From contig NZ_JAFQSO010000002.1 of NCBI RefSeq assembly GCF_017409525.1, positions 1-64,000 on the forward strand: a stretch of 64,000 bases of DNA. Reading direction: 5' to 3'. The DNA comes from Methanobrevibacter sp. (GTDB lineage Archaea; Methanobacteriota; Methanobacteria; Methanobacteriales; Methanobacteriaceae). Position 1 is the stretch's first letter. Each line of letters opens with the position of its first letter. Positions 27,701 through 36,296 of the stretch are shown one piece after another. The notes below the pieces were generated by a model. That model did not search any database and was not told the DNA's origin. It worked only from the letters and a program-made list of their open reading frames with translations. Position numbers and translations under genes: made by a program.

Positions 27701-27758
27701 TTTATATTTACATTACAAAAAAATATAACTGATATAAGTATTTTTCACAACGTTATAT
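27701..27758 (+). promoter_or_regulatory. Putative promoter and ModE/tungstate-type operator of the ABC transporter
   Basis: TTTATATTTA at 27701-27710 is a TATA candidate. ATATAAC (27723-27729) and GTTATAT (27752-27758) form an inverted repeat separated by 22 nt, around the expected start site. The half-site CGTTATAT is like those of bacterial ModE operators. The match is suggestive in AT-rich DNA, not proof. Confidence 0.35.
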
Positions 27759-27778
27759 TTAGAATTGGTGTGTACATT

Positions 27779-28579
27779 ATGGAGAATAAGAAAATATTTA
27801 TGATTGGGGTTATCATAGCAGTCATTGCGGTTATAGGCATTGCTTACTTTACAGGAGCATTTGGAAATACCAATGGGGGTTCTAATGAAACGGGCTCCAT
27901 TACTGTGTATGCAGGAGCGGGTTTTTCAGAACTTGGGGACGATTTGGTAGAGGAATTTAATAAAAAATATCCTAATATTGAAGTAAACATGAGGTATGGT
28001 GGAAGTGGTGAACTGTTCTCCACCATGGAAACTCAAAGAGACGGGGATGTTTTCTTCCCAGCTGCATACAAATACATGGGCGAAGCTATAGAAAACGGCT
28101 ATGTTGAAAATGACACTGTAAAAAATGTAACCAAGAACATTCCGGTTATTATTGTACAACCTGGAAATCCTAAAAACATCACCGGAATAGAGGATTTGGC
28201 GAGAGATGATGTGAAAGTTGGTTTAGGAGATCCTGAAGGCCCAGCTATTGGCAAGTCTTCACAGGAAATTTTAAATAAATCTAATGTTACTGTTGATCCT
28301 ACAGTGACAACAACCACAGTCAATCAACTTGTAACTTACATTACTTCCGGCGAGATTGACGCTACAATCGTCTGGAAAGCAATGACTACATGGTCTGATA
28401 ATCAGGGTAAATTTGATGTGATTGAAATTCCTGAAGACCAAAACAAGATAAGTACCATTCCTATTGCGGTTACAACATTTACTGAAGATGAGGACTCTTC
28501 CCATGCATTTGTGGACTTTGTAACTAACGATCCGGATGCACATGCTTTATTTGAAAAATGGGGATATGAATTATTATAA
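27779..28579 (+). CDS. Molybdate/tungstate ABC transporter substrate-binding protein
   Basis: 266 residues from the ATG at 27779, with GGTG (27767-27770) as ribosome site; the GTG at 27770 is less likely. An N-terminal hydrophobic helix (IGVIIAVIAVIGIAYFTGAFG) anchors it outside the membrane. The mature part starts ITVYAGAGFSELGDDLVEEF and has GGSGELFSTME and VGLGDPEGPAIGKSS, the oxyanion-binding pattern of ModA/WtpA. It delivers molybdate or tungstate needed for formylmethanofuran dehydrogenase. It leads a three-gene operon with permease and ATPase. Confidence 0.9.
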   Translation: MENKKIFMIGVIIAVIAVIGIAYFTGAFGNTNGGSNETGSITVYAGAGFSELGDDLVEEFNKKYPNIEVNMRYGGSGELFSTMETQRDGDVFFPAAYKYMGEAIENGYVENDTVKNVTKNIPVIIVQPGNPKNITGIEDLARDDVKVGLGDPEGPAIGKSSQEILNKSNVTVDPTVTTTTVNQLVTYITSGEIDATIVWKAMTTWSDNQGKFDVIEIPEDQNKISTIPIAVTTFTEDEDSSHAFVDFVTNDPDAHALFEKWGYELL

Positions 28580-28624
28580 TTAACTCCTTTTTTCTTTTTT
28601 CAAATTTAATTAAGGATTGAGTTT

Positions 28625-29413
28625 ATGCGTTCAAAATTTGAAATCTCATTTATTTCCATAACTGTAATTATTACTTTAATTTTATTTTTAGTCATTGGAA
28701 GCATGTTTTTGGTGACAACCCCTGAAGGTTTTGTAAAATCTTTATTCTCACATGAGCTTGCTTATTCTATCTGGTTAACCATCTCCACATCTTTAATATC
28801 TGCGACTTTAGTTATTCTTTGCTGCATTCCAATGGCATATAGTTTAACTAGATTTGATTTTCCGGGAAAATGGTTTTTTAGAATAATTTTAGATATCCCT
28901 ATGGCTCTTCCAGAGATTGTTGTGGGTATTGCTCTTTTAATGTTTTTGGGAAACTATGGGATTGGGGGTTGGTTAGATGATTTGGGAATTAAGCTTGTGT
29001 TTAATAGCGTTGGTATAATTATAGCCGAGTTTTTGGTTGCTCTTCCATATGCAATTAAAATGTTGCATTCGACATTTAATTATATTGACCCCAGATATGA
29101 ATTTGTTTCAAGAAGTTTAGGTTACAGTGATGTGGATACTTTCTTTAATATTACGCTCCCTCTTTCTAAACAAGGTTTATTTGCAACTATCATTATTACA
29201 ATTGCAAGATGCATAGGCACTTTTGCAGCAGTGCTTTTTGTTGGTGGGGGCATATTGCAAAAAACGGATACATTATCAATTACAATGTATTTGCATTTAT
29301 CTACAGGAAATATGGACTTGGCGATTACTGCAGGCATTATTTTAGTAATAATATCAGTTATTACAATTGCCATTATGGAGAAATATGCTCCTGAAACTTA
29401 TAATCATAGGTGA
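28625..29413 (+). CDS. Molybdate/tungstate ABC transporter permease
   Basis: 262 residues with about six membrane helices. The EAA loop is visible near ...YEFVSRSLGYSDVDTFFNITLPLSKQGL, and the start SIWLTISTSLISATLVIL is typical of ModB-type permeases. It forms the channel for the upstream binding protein. Its stop codon overlaps the ribosome site of the ATPase gene (AGGTGA, 29408-29413), so the two are coupled. Confidence 0.9.
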   Translation: MRSKFEISFISITVIITLILFLVIGSMFLVTTPEGFVKSLFSHELAYSIWLTISTSLISATLVILCCIPMAYSLTRFDFPGKWFFRIILDIPMALPEIVVGIALLMFLGNYGIGGWLDDLGIKLVFNSVGIIIAEFLVALPYAIKMLHSTFNYIDPRYEFVSRSLGYSDVDTFFNITLPLSKQGLFATIIITIARCIGTFAAVLFVGGGILQKTDTLSITMYLHLSTGNMDLAITAGIILVIISVITIAIMEKYAPETYNHR

Positions 29414-29417
29414 AATT

Positions 29418-30533
29418 ATGTATTTGGAAATTGAGAACTTAAATGTTGATCTTGGTGAGTTTCACCTAAAGGATATTAGTTTTGAAATTGAAAAGGGAGA
29501 ATATGTAGTTTTAATCGGCCCTACCGGTTCTGGAAAATCTGTCCTACTTGAAACGATAATTGGATTTTATCAACCCGATTCAGGAACTGTAAAACTTGAT
29601 GGAAATGTGTTAAATGATGTTCCTCCAGAAGAAAGAAACATTGGTATCGTATATCAGGACCATGTATTGTTCCCGAATATGAATGTTTATGACAATATTG
29701 CATATGGTCTGAGAAAGGACAAGTCTTTATCAAAAGAGGAAATAGACAAAAAAGTAAAAAACATTGCAGAAACAATGAATATTTCACATATTCTTCATAG
29801 GGACATATTAACGTTAAGTGGTGGAGAATCTCAAAGGACTGCCCTTGCACGCGCACTCATAGTTGGGCCTGATATTATTTTGATGGATGAACCTTTCTCT
29901 GCATTGGATGTGACAACACAGGCAAAACTAACATCCTTGATTAAAGACATAGGTGCGAAGTATGAAACAACATTTCTTCATGTGACTCATAACTTTAATG
30001 ACGTATGGAACTTAGCAGATAAGGTGGGGGTCATGAAAGATGGCATTCTTCATCAATTGGACTATATCAATAAAGTGTTTTCAAAGCCGGCAAATGATTT
30101 TGTGGCTAGTTTTGTAGGTGTAAACAATATCTTTGATGGAGAAATAATAAACACCAAACAAAATTCCGTTACAGTGAAATTAAATGAAAATATTGAAATT
30201 CAAAGTACTGATGATGAATATTGTAACTTGGCATCCCATGAAGTTATTGGAGAAAATGTTTTAGTTGCAATTAGGCCTGAAAATATAATTTTTGCAAAAT
30301 CCACATTCGAATCATCTGCAAGAAACCAACTTAAAGGTAAGATTACTAAAATAAATGAATCAGGACCTATTGTTAATGTTGAAACTGATGTTGAAGGCAT
30401 ATTATTTAAAGGAATTTTAACAAGAAATTCATTTGAAAATCTTGATTTAAACATGGGTAGTGATGTGTATTTAATCTTTAAATCAGTTAATGTAAATATC
30501 TTAGATAGTTATAATACATTTAAACTATCTTAA
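29418..30533 (+). CDS. Molybdate/tungstate ABC transporter ATP-binding protein
   Basis: 371 residues from the ATG at 29418, chosen because AGGTGA ends 5 nt before it. A TTG at 29367 would add 17 residues overlapping the permease and is unlikely. Walker A GPTGSGKS, signature LSGGESQRTALARAL, Walker B IILMDEPFSALD and the switch histidine (THNFND) are all present. The C-terminal 120 residues fit a TOBE-type oxyanion-sensing domain (VAIRPENIIFAKS, KGKITKINESGPIVNV). Energises the importer. Confidence 0.92.
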   Translation: MYLEIENLNVDLGEFHLKDISFEIEKGEYVVLIGPTGSGKSVLLETIIGFYQPDSGTVKLDGNVLNDVPPEERNIGIVYQDHVLFPNMNVYDNIAYGLRKDKSLSKEEIDKKVKNIAETMNISHILHRDILTLSGGESQRTALARALIVGPDIILMDEPFSALDVTTQAKLTSLIKDIGAKYETTFLHVTHNFNDVWNLADKVGVMKDGILHQLDYINKVFSKPANDFVASFVGVNNIFDGEIINTKQNSVTVKLNENIEIQSTDDEYCNLASHEVIGENVLVAIRPENIIFAKSTFESSARNQLKGKITKINESGPIVNVETDVEGILFKGILTRNSFENLDLNMGSDVYLIFKSVNVNILDSYNTFKLS

Positions 30534-30541
30534 TTTTTCTT

Positions 30542-31078
30542 TTAAAATTTAAAGCAATATTTTTGATGATTATCAATGATTCCAATAGCTTCAAGATAGG
30601 AATAGATTATTGTTGGGCCTACAAATCTCATTCCTCGCTTTTTTAAATCTTTTGAAATAGATTTAGATAACTCTGATTCGGTTAAATATTCATGTTTTAT
30701 AACATTTCCATCAGTAAAACTCCAAATATATTTGTCAAAGCTTCCGAACTCTTTTTGAATTGCAATAAATACTTGCGCATTGTTGATGGCTGAAGTAATT
30801 TTGCCTTTATGGCGGATTATCCCCTCATTTTCTCTTAACTCATTAACTTTATCCTCATTATAATCGGCCACTTTCACAACATCAAAATTGTCAAATGCTC
30901 TTTTGAAGTTTTCACGCTTTTTTAAAATGGTAATCCATGATAATCCTGCTTGAAATGATTCCAAAACCAGCAATTCAAATAAATCTCTATCATCATGGGT
31001 TGGAACTCCCCATTCTTCGTCGTGATATCTTATATAAACTTCATCATCAGTTACCCAATCGCATCGCTTTTTATTCAT
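30542..31078 (-). CDS. tag: DNA-3-methyladenine glycosylase I
   Basis: 178 residues. The start KKRCDWVTDDEVYIRYHDEEWGVP and the ending NHQKYCFKF give the four zinc ligands of Tag (Cys and His at each end). LLVLESFQAGLSW carries the glutamate that contacts the base. It removes 3-methyladenine from alkylated DNA. It is monocistronic and convergent with the transporter operon (8-nt gap). Length equals the bacterial family, which suggests this archaeal copy came by transfer from bacteria at some time. Confidence 0.95.
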   Translation of the reverse strand: MNKKRCDWVTDDEVYIRYHDEEWGVPTHDDRDLFELLVLESFQAGLSWITILKKRENFKRAFDNFDVVKVADYNEDKVNELRENEGIIRHKGKITSAINNAQVFIAIQKEFGSFDKYIWSFTDGNVIKHEYLTESELSKSISKDLKKRGMRFVGPTIIYSYLEAIGIIDNHQKYCFKF

Positions 31079-31211
31079 GATAAATACTTATTATAGACTT
31101 CACTTAAATATATTATCATACATTAAATCACGTTAGATTTAAACGTTAAGATAAAGCAATTGCATATTCTGCATCAAATGTATAAAATTATTTTAAGAAG
31201 AGGGGATTAGT

Positions 31212-32351
31212 ATGACAAATTTGGGCTTTGGGATGATGAGGCTTCCGCTATTGGATGAAAATGACTTTACAAAGATTGACTATAATCAAGTTAACCAGAT
31301 GGTTGATGCATATATGGATGCAGGTTTTAATCACTTTGACACTGCATATATTTATCATGAGGGAATAGGCGAGATTGCATTTAGGAAAAGCGTAGTTGAA
31401 AGATATCCTCGCGATTCATTTAAGATAGCTACTAAATTGCCTTTATTTGTAATTACTGAAGAATCGCAATTGGAACCAATATTCGCTGAACAACTTAAAA
31501 ATTGTGGTGTTGATTACTTTGATTATTATATGTTGCATAATGTAAGTGGATATACGGAAAACGCATGGAAAAATGTTGATTTGTACTCATTCATCAATAA
31601 GAAAAAAGAAGAGGGATGCATTAAGCATATAGGATTGTCCACACATGGAAATGCCGAATTTTTGGAAGAAATTTTATTCGAACATCCCGAATTAGAATTT
31701 GTCCTGCTCCAGATAAATTATCTTGACTGGGAAGATGAAGGAATAGAATCTAGGAAATGTTTGGAAGTTGCAAGAAAATACGGCAAACCTGTAATGATAA
31801 TGGAACCTTATAAAGGCGGATTTTTAGCTGATGTGCCTGAAGAAGCGGAGAAAATCATGAAAGAATATGATTCTGATAGGTCTGTCGTTTCTTGGGCGAT
31901 GAGATTTGTAGCTAATCTGGATGCATGTGTTGTTTTAACTGGAGCCAGTAGTCTGGAACAGCTTGAAGACAATATCAAAGAATTCGAGAATGCAAATCCG
32001 TTAAATGATGCTGAATTGAAAATTCTAGAGGAAGTTTCAGAGATAATTAACAGTAACATTACAGTGGACTGTACAAAATGCAGATACTGCGTTGATGCTT
32101 GCTCTGAAGACATTGACATTGCCAAACTCTTCGATTTATACAATAAGCATAAAATGCAGGGAGAAAACGATTGGACACAGTATGGAAATGCATATTTAAA
32201 TTATTCTAAGCTTCCGGATGTTGGAATAGCTTCAGATTGTATAGAATGTGAGGTCTGCATTGAAGAATGCCCTCAGCAAATCAATATTCCTGAAGTCTTG
32301 AAAGATGTTGCAAAAACATTCGAAACTGAAGGTTATGGATTCACAGATTAA
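31212..32351 (+). CDS. Aldo/keto reductase with C-terminal 2[4Fe-4S] ferredoxin domain
   Basis: 379 residues. The N-terminal TIM barrel has GFGMMRLP, FDTAYIYHEG, the KLP segment in place of the catalytic lysine strand, and YMLHNVSG. The C-terminal part has CTKCRYCVDACSEDI and CIECEVCIEECPQQI, two cluster motifs. Such Fe-S aldo/keto reductases are common in anaerobes but their substrates are unknown. Weak ribosome site (GAGGGG) 5 nt before the ATG. It stands alone. Confidence 0.9.
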   Translation: MTNLGFGMMRLPLLDENDFTKIDYNQVNQMVDAYMDAGFNHFDTAYIYHEGIGEIAFRKSVVERYPRDSFKIATKLPLFVITEESQLEPIFAEQLKNCGVDYFDYYMLHNVSGYTENAWKNVDLYSFINKKKEEGCIKHIGLSTHGNAEFLEEILFEHPELEFVLLQINYLDWEDEGIESRKCLEVARKYGKPVMIMEPYKGGFLADVPEEAEKIMKEYDSDRSVVSWAMRFVANLDACVVLTGASSLEQLEDNIKEFENANPLNDAELKILEEVSEIINSNITVDCTKCRYCVDACSEDIDIAKLFDLYNKHKMQGENDWTQYGNAYLNYSKLPDVGIASDCIECEVCIEECPQQINIPEVLKDVAKTFETEGYGFTD

Positions 32352-32441
32352 TCCATATTTTTATTTTTTTATAAATGGGAGCAAATTTTAATAATAATTA
32401 ATATTAAATCTATTTATAGTTAATTGATTGAAGGTTTTAAA

Positions 32442-32792
32442 ATGATACCTGGTATGAATAAAAAACAAATGAAACAAATGGAAAGACAAATGAAAAAGAT
32501 GGGTATGAAGATGGAAGACCTTGACGGTGTTCGTGAAGTAATTATCCGTTTTGATGATAAAGAGTTAATCATCGATGATCCTAGTGTAAGTTTAATGAAT
32601 GTAATGGGTCAGGAAACTTATCAAGTTGAAGGTAAAGCACGTGAAGTGGAACTTGAATATGAAGTAGAGATTCCTGATGAAGATGTTGAAATGGTGGCCA
32701 ATAGCGCTAATGTTTCTGAAGATGAAGCAAGGGCTGCACTTGAAGAATGTAAAGGCGATTTAGCAGAAGCTATCATGAAATTAAATCAATAG
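32442..32792 (+). CDS. nac: Nascent polypeptide-associated complex protein (archaeal NAC)
   Basis: 116 residues from the ATG at 32442 (MIPGMNKKQMKQM), with AAGG at 32431-32434 upstream. The N terminus is Met/Lys-rich for ribosome binding. The NAC core (VREVIIRFDDKELIIDDPSVSLMNVMGQETYQV) and the C-terminal UBA domain (SANVSEDEARAALEECKGDLAEAI) follow. It binds nascent chains at the ribosome exit and forms homodimers in archaea. The phosphoesterase follows 6 nt later. Confidence 0.95.
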   Translation: MIPGMNKKQMKQMERQMKKMGMKMEDLDGVREVIIRFDDKELIIDDPSVSLMNVMGQETYQVEGKAREVELEYEVEIPDEDVEMVANSANVSEDEARAALEECKGDLAEAIMKLNQ

Positions 32793-32798
32793 ATAAAA

Positions 32799-33542
32799 AT
32801 GACAATCATTGCACATATCTCTGATTTGCATGTCAGCAAATCTGAATTTGATGAGGAAATGTTCATGCAAGCTGTAAGCGAGATAAATCACTTGCAGCCG
32901 GATATGATTATTTTAACAGGGGATGTCACGGAACATGGATATCATGTTGAATATAAACAAGCAACCAGATATCTTGCGATGTTTGAAGCACCTTTATTCG
33001 CTGTTCCTGGAAACCATGATTCTCGTAATTTAGGTTATCAAAGTTTTGAAGAATTGATAGGTGAGAGAAGTTGGAAATTGACATTAGGTGAAAAATTCAC
33101 TGTTGTTGGCCTTGACAGTAGTTCTCCAGATGAGAATAGGGGCCATATTGGTGCTCCTCAGCATATGTGGTTAGAACATCAATTAGATGAATGTGTAATT
33201 AATGAAAATTTTTCTATTGTGGCCTTACATCACCATGTAATTTCCATACCTCAAACAGGTCGTGAACGTAATGTTTTATCTGATGCAGGCGATATTTTAA
33301 AGACATTAACCACTCATGAAGTGGACATGGTTTTATCAGGGCATAAACATGTTCCCAATATTTGGAGAATCAATGATTCTATTGTCGTTAATGCAGGTTC
33401 ATTATGTTCTAGCAAGCTGAGAGGAAAAAATTGCAATTCTTATAATGTTTACAATATTTCAGATAGGGAAATTGAAATATTCCTCCATAATGTCGGTGGC
33501 GAAAAATTTTTATTTGGAAAATATCCAAGAAATAGATTATAA
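32799..33542 (+). CDS. Calcineurin-like metallophosphoesterase
   Basis: 247 residues. Metal-binding motifs are in order: AHISDLHV, LTGDVTEHG, VPGNHDSRN, ALHHHV and LSGHKHVPN. The active site is complete. Targets of this subclass include cyclic nucleotides, phospholipids and diverse phosphodiesters; none is indicated here. It lies 6 nt after NAC and likely shares its transcript, though a functional link is not evident. Ribosome site weak. Confidence 0.88.
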   Translation: MTIIAHISDLHVSKSEFDEEMFMQAVSEINHLQPDMIILTGDVTEHGYHVEYKQATRYLAMFEAPLFAVPGNHDSRNLGYQSFEELIGERSWKLTLGEKFTVVGLDSSSPDENRGHIGAPQHMWLEHQLDECVINENFSIVALHHHVISIPQTGRERNVLSDAGDILKTLTTHEVDMVLSGHKHVPNIWRINDSIVVNAGSLCSSKLRGKNCNSYNVYNISDREIEIFLHNVGGEKFLFGKYPRNRL

Positions 33543-33605
33543 ATATAAAATTTAAATATTGAATAAAATAAATATAGTATACTGAATAATTTTTTAGGTG
33601 ATATT

Positions 33606-34631
33606 ATGAAAGTTGTCGTTGATGCTTCTAATGTAGCACACTATGTAAAAAACGAAAATGGCCAGCCAAAAATGGCTAATATTCTTGCTGCTGTTAAAGC
33701 ATTAGAAGAAGGTGAAGATGAATTTGTAATTATTGCTGATGCATCACTCCGTCATGAAATTGATGATAAGGAAAAATTCTCAAAATTATTGGAAAGTGAG
33801 AATGTGGAAGAAGTTCCTGCTGGAAATGATGCAGATCATTTTATTCTTGAAATTGCCACTAATGAAAAAGCAAAAATTTTATCTAATGATAAATTTAGAG
33901 ATTATGCTGCCGAATTTAGAAATATCTCTTCAATGAGGATTCCATTTGTGATAGATAATAATAGGCTCACATTCGGAAAACCAAAACAGCCTAAAAAAGA
34001 CAAAAACATTCTTCAACACATTTGTGATGAAATTATTAAGGAATTAAACTTTAAAAGATGGGAAATCTATACAGGTAAAGAGGGATTGGAGATTTCTCCA
34101 TTAAATATAGCTAAACAGGCTATTATCCGCATTGATAATGAGAGCAACACTGAATCTAAACTGGAAAACATCTTTTCAAAAATTCCAATGTTCAATAAAA
34201 TTGTAGAAATGGTTGATGATGTTGAAATTGCCGCTCCTTATGTGATTTTTGTATTGGTTCATCCTAAAGATTACAAACTTGCCGTTAAAAATGCAGGCAA
34301 TATTTCAGTCACTATAGCTGACAGATTAGGTCTTGAGAAAAAGCCTCTAATTGCAGTTCGTAATGATTTATTCACTAAACCAGGTAATTTTGAATTAAAT
34401 ATCTTGCTTGCGGATGAAGTGACTGAAAATGCGCCATATAATATTTTGGTTCGTGTAAGTGCTCATGATGAAGTATTCATTAAAAGAAACTCCAGAAATA
34501 TTGCAAGTACTATAGCTGGTAGGCTTGGGTCATGGAAGTTTCCTTTTGTATCTGTTAAACCAGACATGCTTTTAGAAAAACCAGGTGAATTTGAGATAGA
34601 GCTGGAGAAGGGAGGATCATTTGATGACTAG
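33606..34631 (+). CDS. NYN/Zc3h12a-like ribonuclease with duplicated C-terminal domain
   Basis: 341 residues. Residues 1-110 fit the PIN-like NYN/Zc3h12a RNase fold: VVVDASNVAH with Asp6, an acidic IIADAS strand, and GNDADHFILEIA. The remainder has two tandem copies of a segment of about 65 residues, near 205-268 and 270-335. Both contain AGNIS or SRNIA, an AGRLG or ADRLG turn, and a KPG-x-FE end. I do not recognise the repeated domain. The gene overlaps the GGDEF-like gene by 8 nt; the downstream ribosome site (GGAGGATC, 34611-34618) lies within it. So the nuclease and the palm-domain membrane protein are made together. Confidence 0.75.
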   Translation: MKVVVDASNVAHYVKNENGQPKMANILAAVKALEEGEDEFVIIADASLRHEIDDKEKFSKLLESENVEEVPAGNDADHFILEIATNEKAKILSNDKFRDYAAEFRNISSMRIPFVIDNNRLTFGKPKQPKKDKNILQHICDEIIKELNFKRWEIYTGKEGLEISPLNIAKQAIIRIDNESNTESKLENIFSKIPMFNKIVEMVDDVEIAAPYVIFVLVHPKDYKLAVKNAGNISVTIADRLGLEKKPLIAVRNDLFTKPGNFELNILLADEVTENAPYNILVRVSAHDEVFIKRNSRNIASTIAGRLGSWKFPFVSVKPDMLLEKPGEFEIELEKGGSFDD

Positions 34632-35826
34632 TTTTTTTACTAAGTCTTTAATTAAAACAACCACTAAACTCACTCCCATTTCAGTTGGAACAAAATTTTT
34701 TCCAACCAATAATCTTGAAACGGAATATGTAGAGTTATTCAATTATACTCAAACCATTCTATTTGAACTTGAAAAGGCTGAAATCACATCAGATACGATT
34801 TTGCAGAACTTGATTCGTGATGTTGGAGCCGAAAACATTCCAACAGATTACACATTTTACGAATTGAAACCTGCAGAAAATAAAATTGAAGAGTATGCTT
34901 TAGTAAGTAATATTATCATGGGTAGTGACCGTTATTTGTACATTGAACTTCAACATCCTTCTAATTTAATTAATATATTTGTTAAGATCATTCAAAATGA
35001 AAAAGGAGAAATTGTCGAAAAAACTGCAACAGAACTTGTTGCAAAAATGTTAAGTAAAAACGATGCTATTCGTGTTGCAATCGAACTTATAGGTATAGGA
35101 TTGTCAGAAGGAATTCAGGTTATTTCGGCTGTAGGAATGACTGGTGCCGCTTCAATCGAGAGAGCTATTCACTACACTCAAAATGTTGGGAGTTTTCCAG
35201 GCATTGCATTTACAAAGCTTGGCGGTGAATACGCTTTAGTTTTTGATGAACCGTTTTTGCTTAGAGAATCTAGACCTATTGATTTGGAAAATTATTTATT
35301 CATCGATTTAATCGATTCCACTAAATTCATAGATAAAAAAGGTAGAAATCAACTTGTTGACCTTATGACTGGAATAAAAAATTTCATCGAAACGGAATGT
35401 GAAGGTGAACTAGAAGGTTATAGGGAAGGAGGGGATGATTTTATTGCAAGATTCCCATCTAAAGATTTAGCTATTCGTGCAGGACTTGATGCCGCTTGGT
35501 TTGCTCTTGATAATGGTGCAAAGATTAGAGCAGGTGTTGGTAGAAGTAGGCGTGAAGCAGGCGAGAGGGCTCAACTTGTTGATAATATTGACTCCACATC
35601 TCCTTTATCATTGGTGGTGTTTGAATTAGCTAATGGATTATATGCTTACAATATTCCATCCGAATTTACAAGAACCTTGATTAATTTGGTTGAAAATGAA
35701 AAATCTAAATTAATTGGCGTTTTCATATTTGTATTCGTATTTGTATATTTGATGTCTATTTTAGGACTAGGCATCTTTGGATTTATTGGAATTATATTGG
35801 CTTTAGTTTATGCACTTGTGGCATGA
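34624..35826 (+). CDS. Membrane-anchored protein with GGDEF/GTP-cyclohydrolase-III-like palm domain
   Basis: 400 residues from the ATG at 34624, spaced 8 nt from GGAGG at 34611-34615. Residues 1-210 form an unrecognised domain. Residues 225-330 read as a nucleotide-cyclase palm: FIDLIDSTKF (metal-type Asp228 and Asp231), then EGYREGGDDF with GGDDF at 269-273, then KIRAGVGRSRREAGERAQL. The order and spacing match both GGDEF domains and the palm half of archaeal GTP cyclohydrolase III. Two membrane helices end the protein (about 363-400). It is coupled to a NYN-type RNase upstream and a small membrane protein downstream. The enzymatic activity is not known; GGDEF-like domains are rare in archaea. 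Confidence 0.65.
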   Translation: MTSFFTKSLIKTTTKLTPISVGTKFFPTNNLETEYVELFNYTQTILFELEKAEITSDTILQNLIRDVGAENIPTDYTFYELKPAENKIEEYALVSNIIMGSDRYLYIELQHPSNLINIFVKIIQNEKGEIVEKTATELVAKMLSKNDAIRVAIELIGIGLSEGIQVISAVGMTGAASIERAIHYTQNVGSFPGIAFTKLGGEYALVFDEPFLLRESRPIDLENYLFIDLIDSTKFIDKKGRNQLVDLMTGIKNFIETECEGELEGYREGGDDFIARFPSKDLAIRAGLDAAWFALDNGAKIRAGVGRSRREAGERAQLVDNIDSTSPLSLVVFELANGLYAYNIPSEFTRTLINLVENEKSKLIGVFIFVFVFVYLMSILGLGIFGFIGIILALVYALVA

Positions 35827-35847
35827 TAAATTAAGAAGAGAATTACT

Positions 35848-36264
35848 ATGAGACGAAAAAAAGACGATAAGAGAGTATTAAGGCCGGGAAACGGTTCTTC
35901 CTCTCCTCGAGGTGGTCGAAAAAACACTAGATTTAAGTCAAAAAATAATAGATTTAAATCAAACAGGAATCGTAGTTCTCCACCCCACATGAAGCAAAAA
36001 AAGAAAAGAAAAAATAATGGCAAGCTGGTTCTTGTAATGATTATTGCATTAATTGCATTTATTATCGGAGCGGCCGCCGGAATCTCTTTGAGTTTTGATG
36101 ATGGAAGTGTGGATGAAAATACCACCCAATATGAAAATGTTACAGACCAGATGGTTACTAATGTAACTGACTCAGGCCCTGTCGTTTATAATAGTCCAGA
36201 TTCGGCTGACAGTAATCAAAATCAGTCAAGTTCAATTTCAAATCATAGTAGAAATTCAAATTAA
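35848..36264 (+). CDS. Small single-helix membrane protein with basic cytosolic and Ser/Asn-rich outer part
   Basis: 138 residues. Residues 1-58 are very basic with a short internal repeat (TRFKSK, NRFKSN), suited to binding RNA, DNA or phospholipid. Residues 59-80 form one membrane helix (LVLVMIIALIAFIIGAAAG). The rest is acidic and rich in Asn, Ser and Thr with several N-x-T/S sites, so outside. I recognise no family. It starts 21 nt after the GGDEF-like gene, probably in the same transcript. Confidence 0.65.
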   Translation: MRRKKDDKRVLRPGNGSSSPRGGRKNTRFKSKNNRFKSNRNRSSPPHMKQKKKRKNNGKLVLVMIIALIAFIIGAAAGISLSFDDGSVDENTTQYENVTDQMVTNVTDSGPVVYNSPDSADSNQNQSSSISNHSRNSN

Positions 36265-36296
36265 TTTATGATAATTTATTGATTTTTGTGATTATT

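Larger units (their letters stand above)
27424..27778. other. 355-bp gene-free interval with long hairpin and transporter promoter
   Basis: No credible reading frame. It holds the 88-nt hairpin (27432-27519), AT-rich sequence, a TATA candidate (27701-27710), a 10-bp direct repeat TTTTCACAAC (27685-27694 and 27742-27751), and an inverted repeat (27723-27758) just upstream of the transporter genes. Confidence 0.6.
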
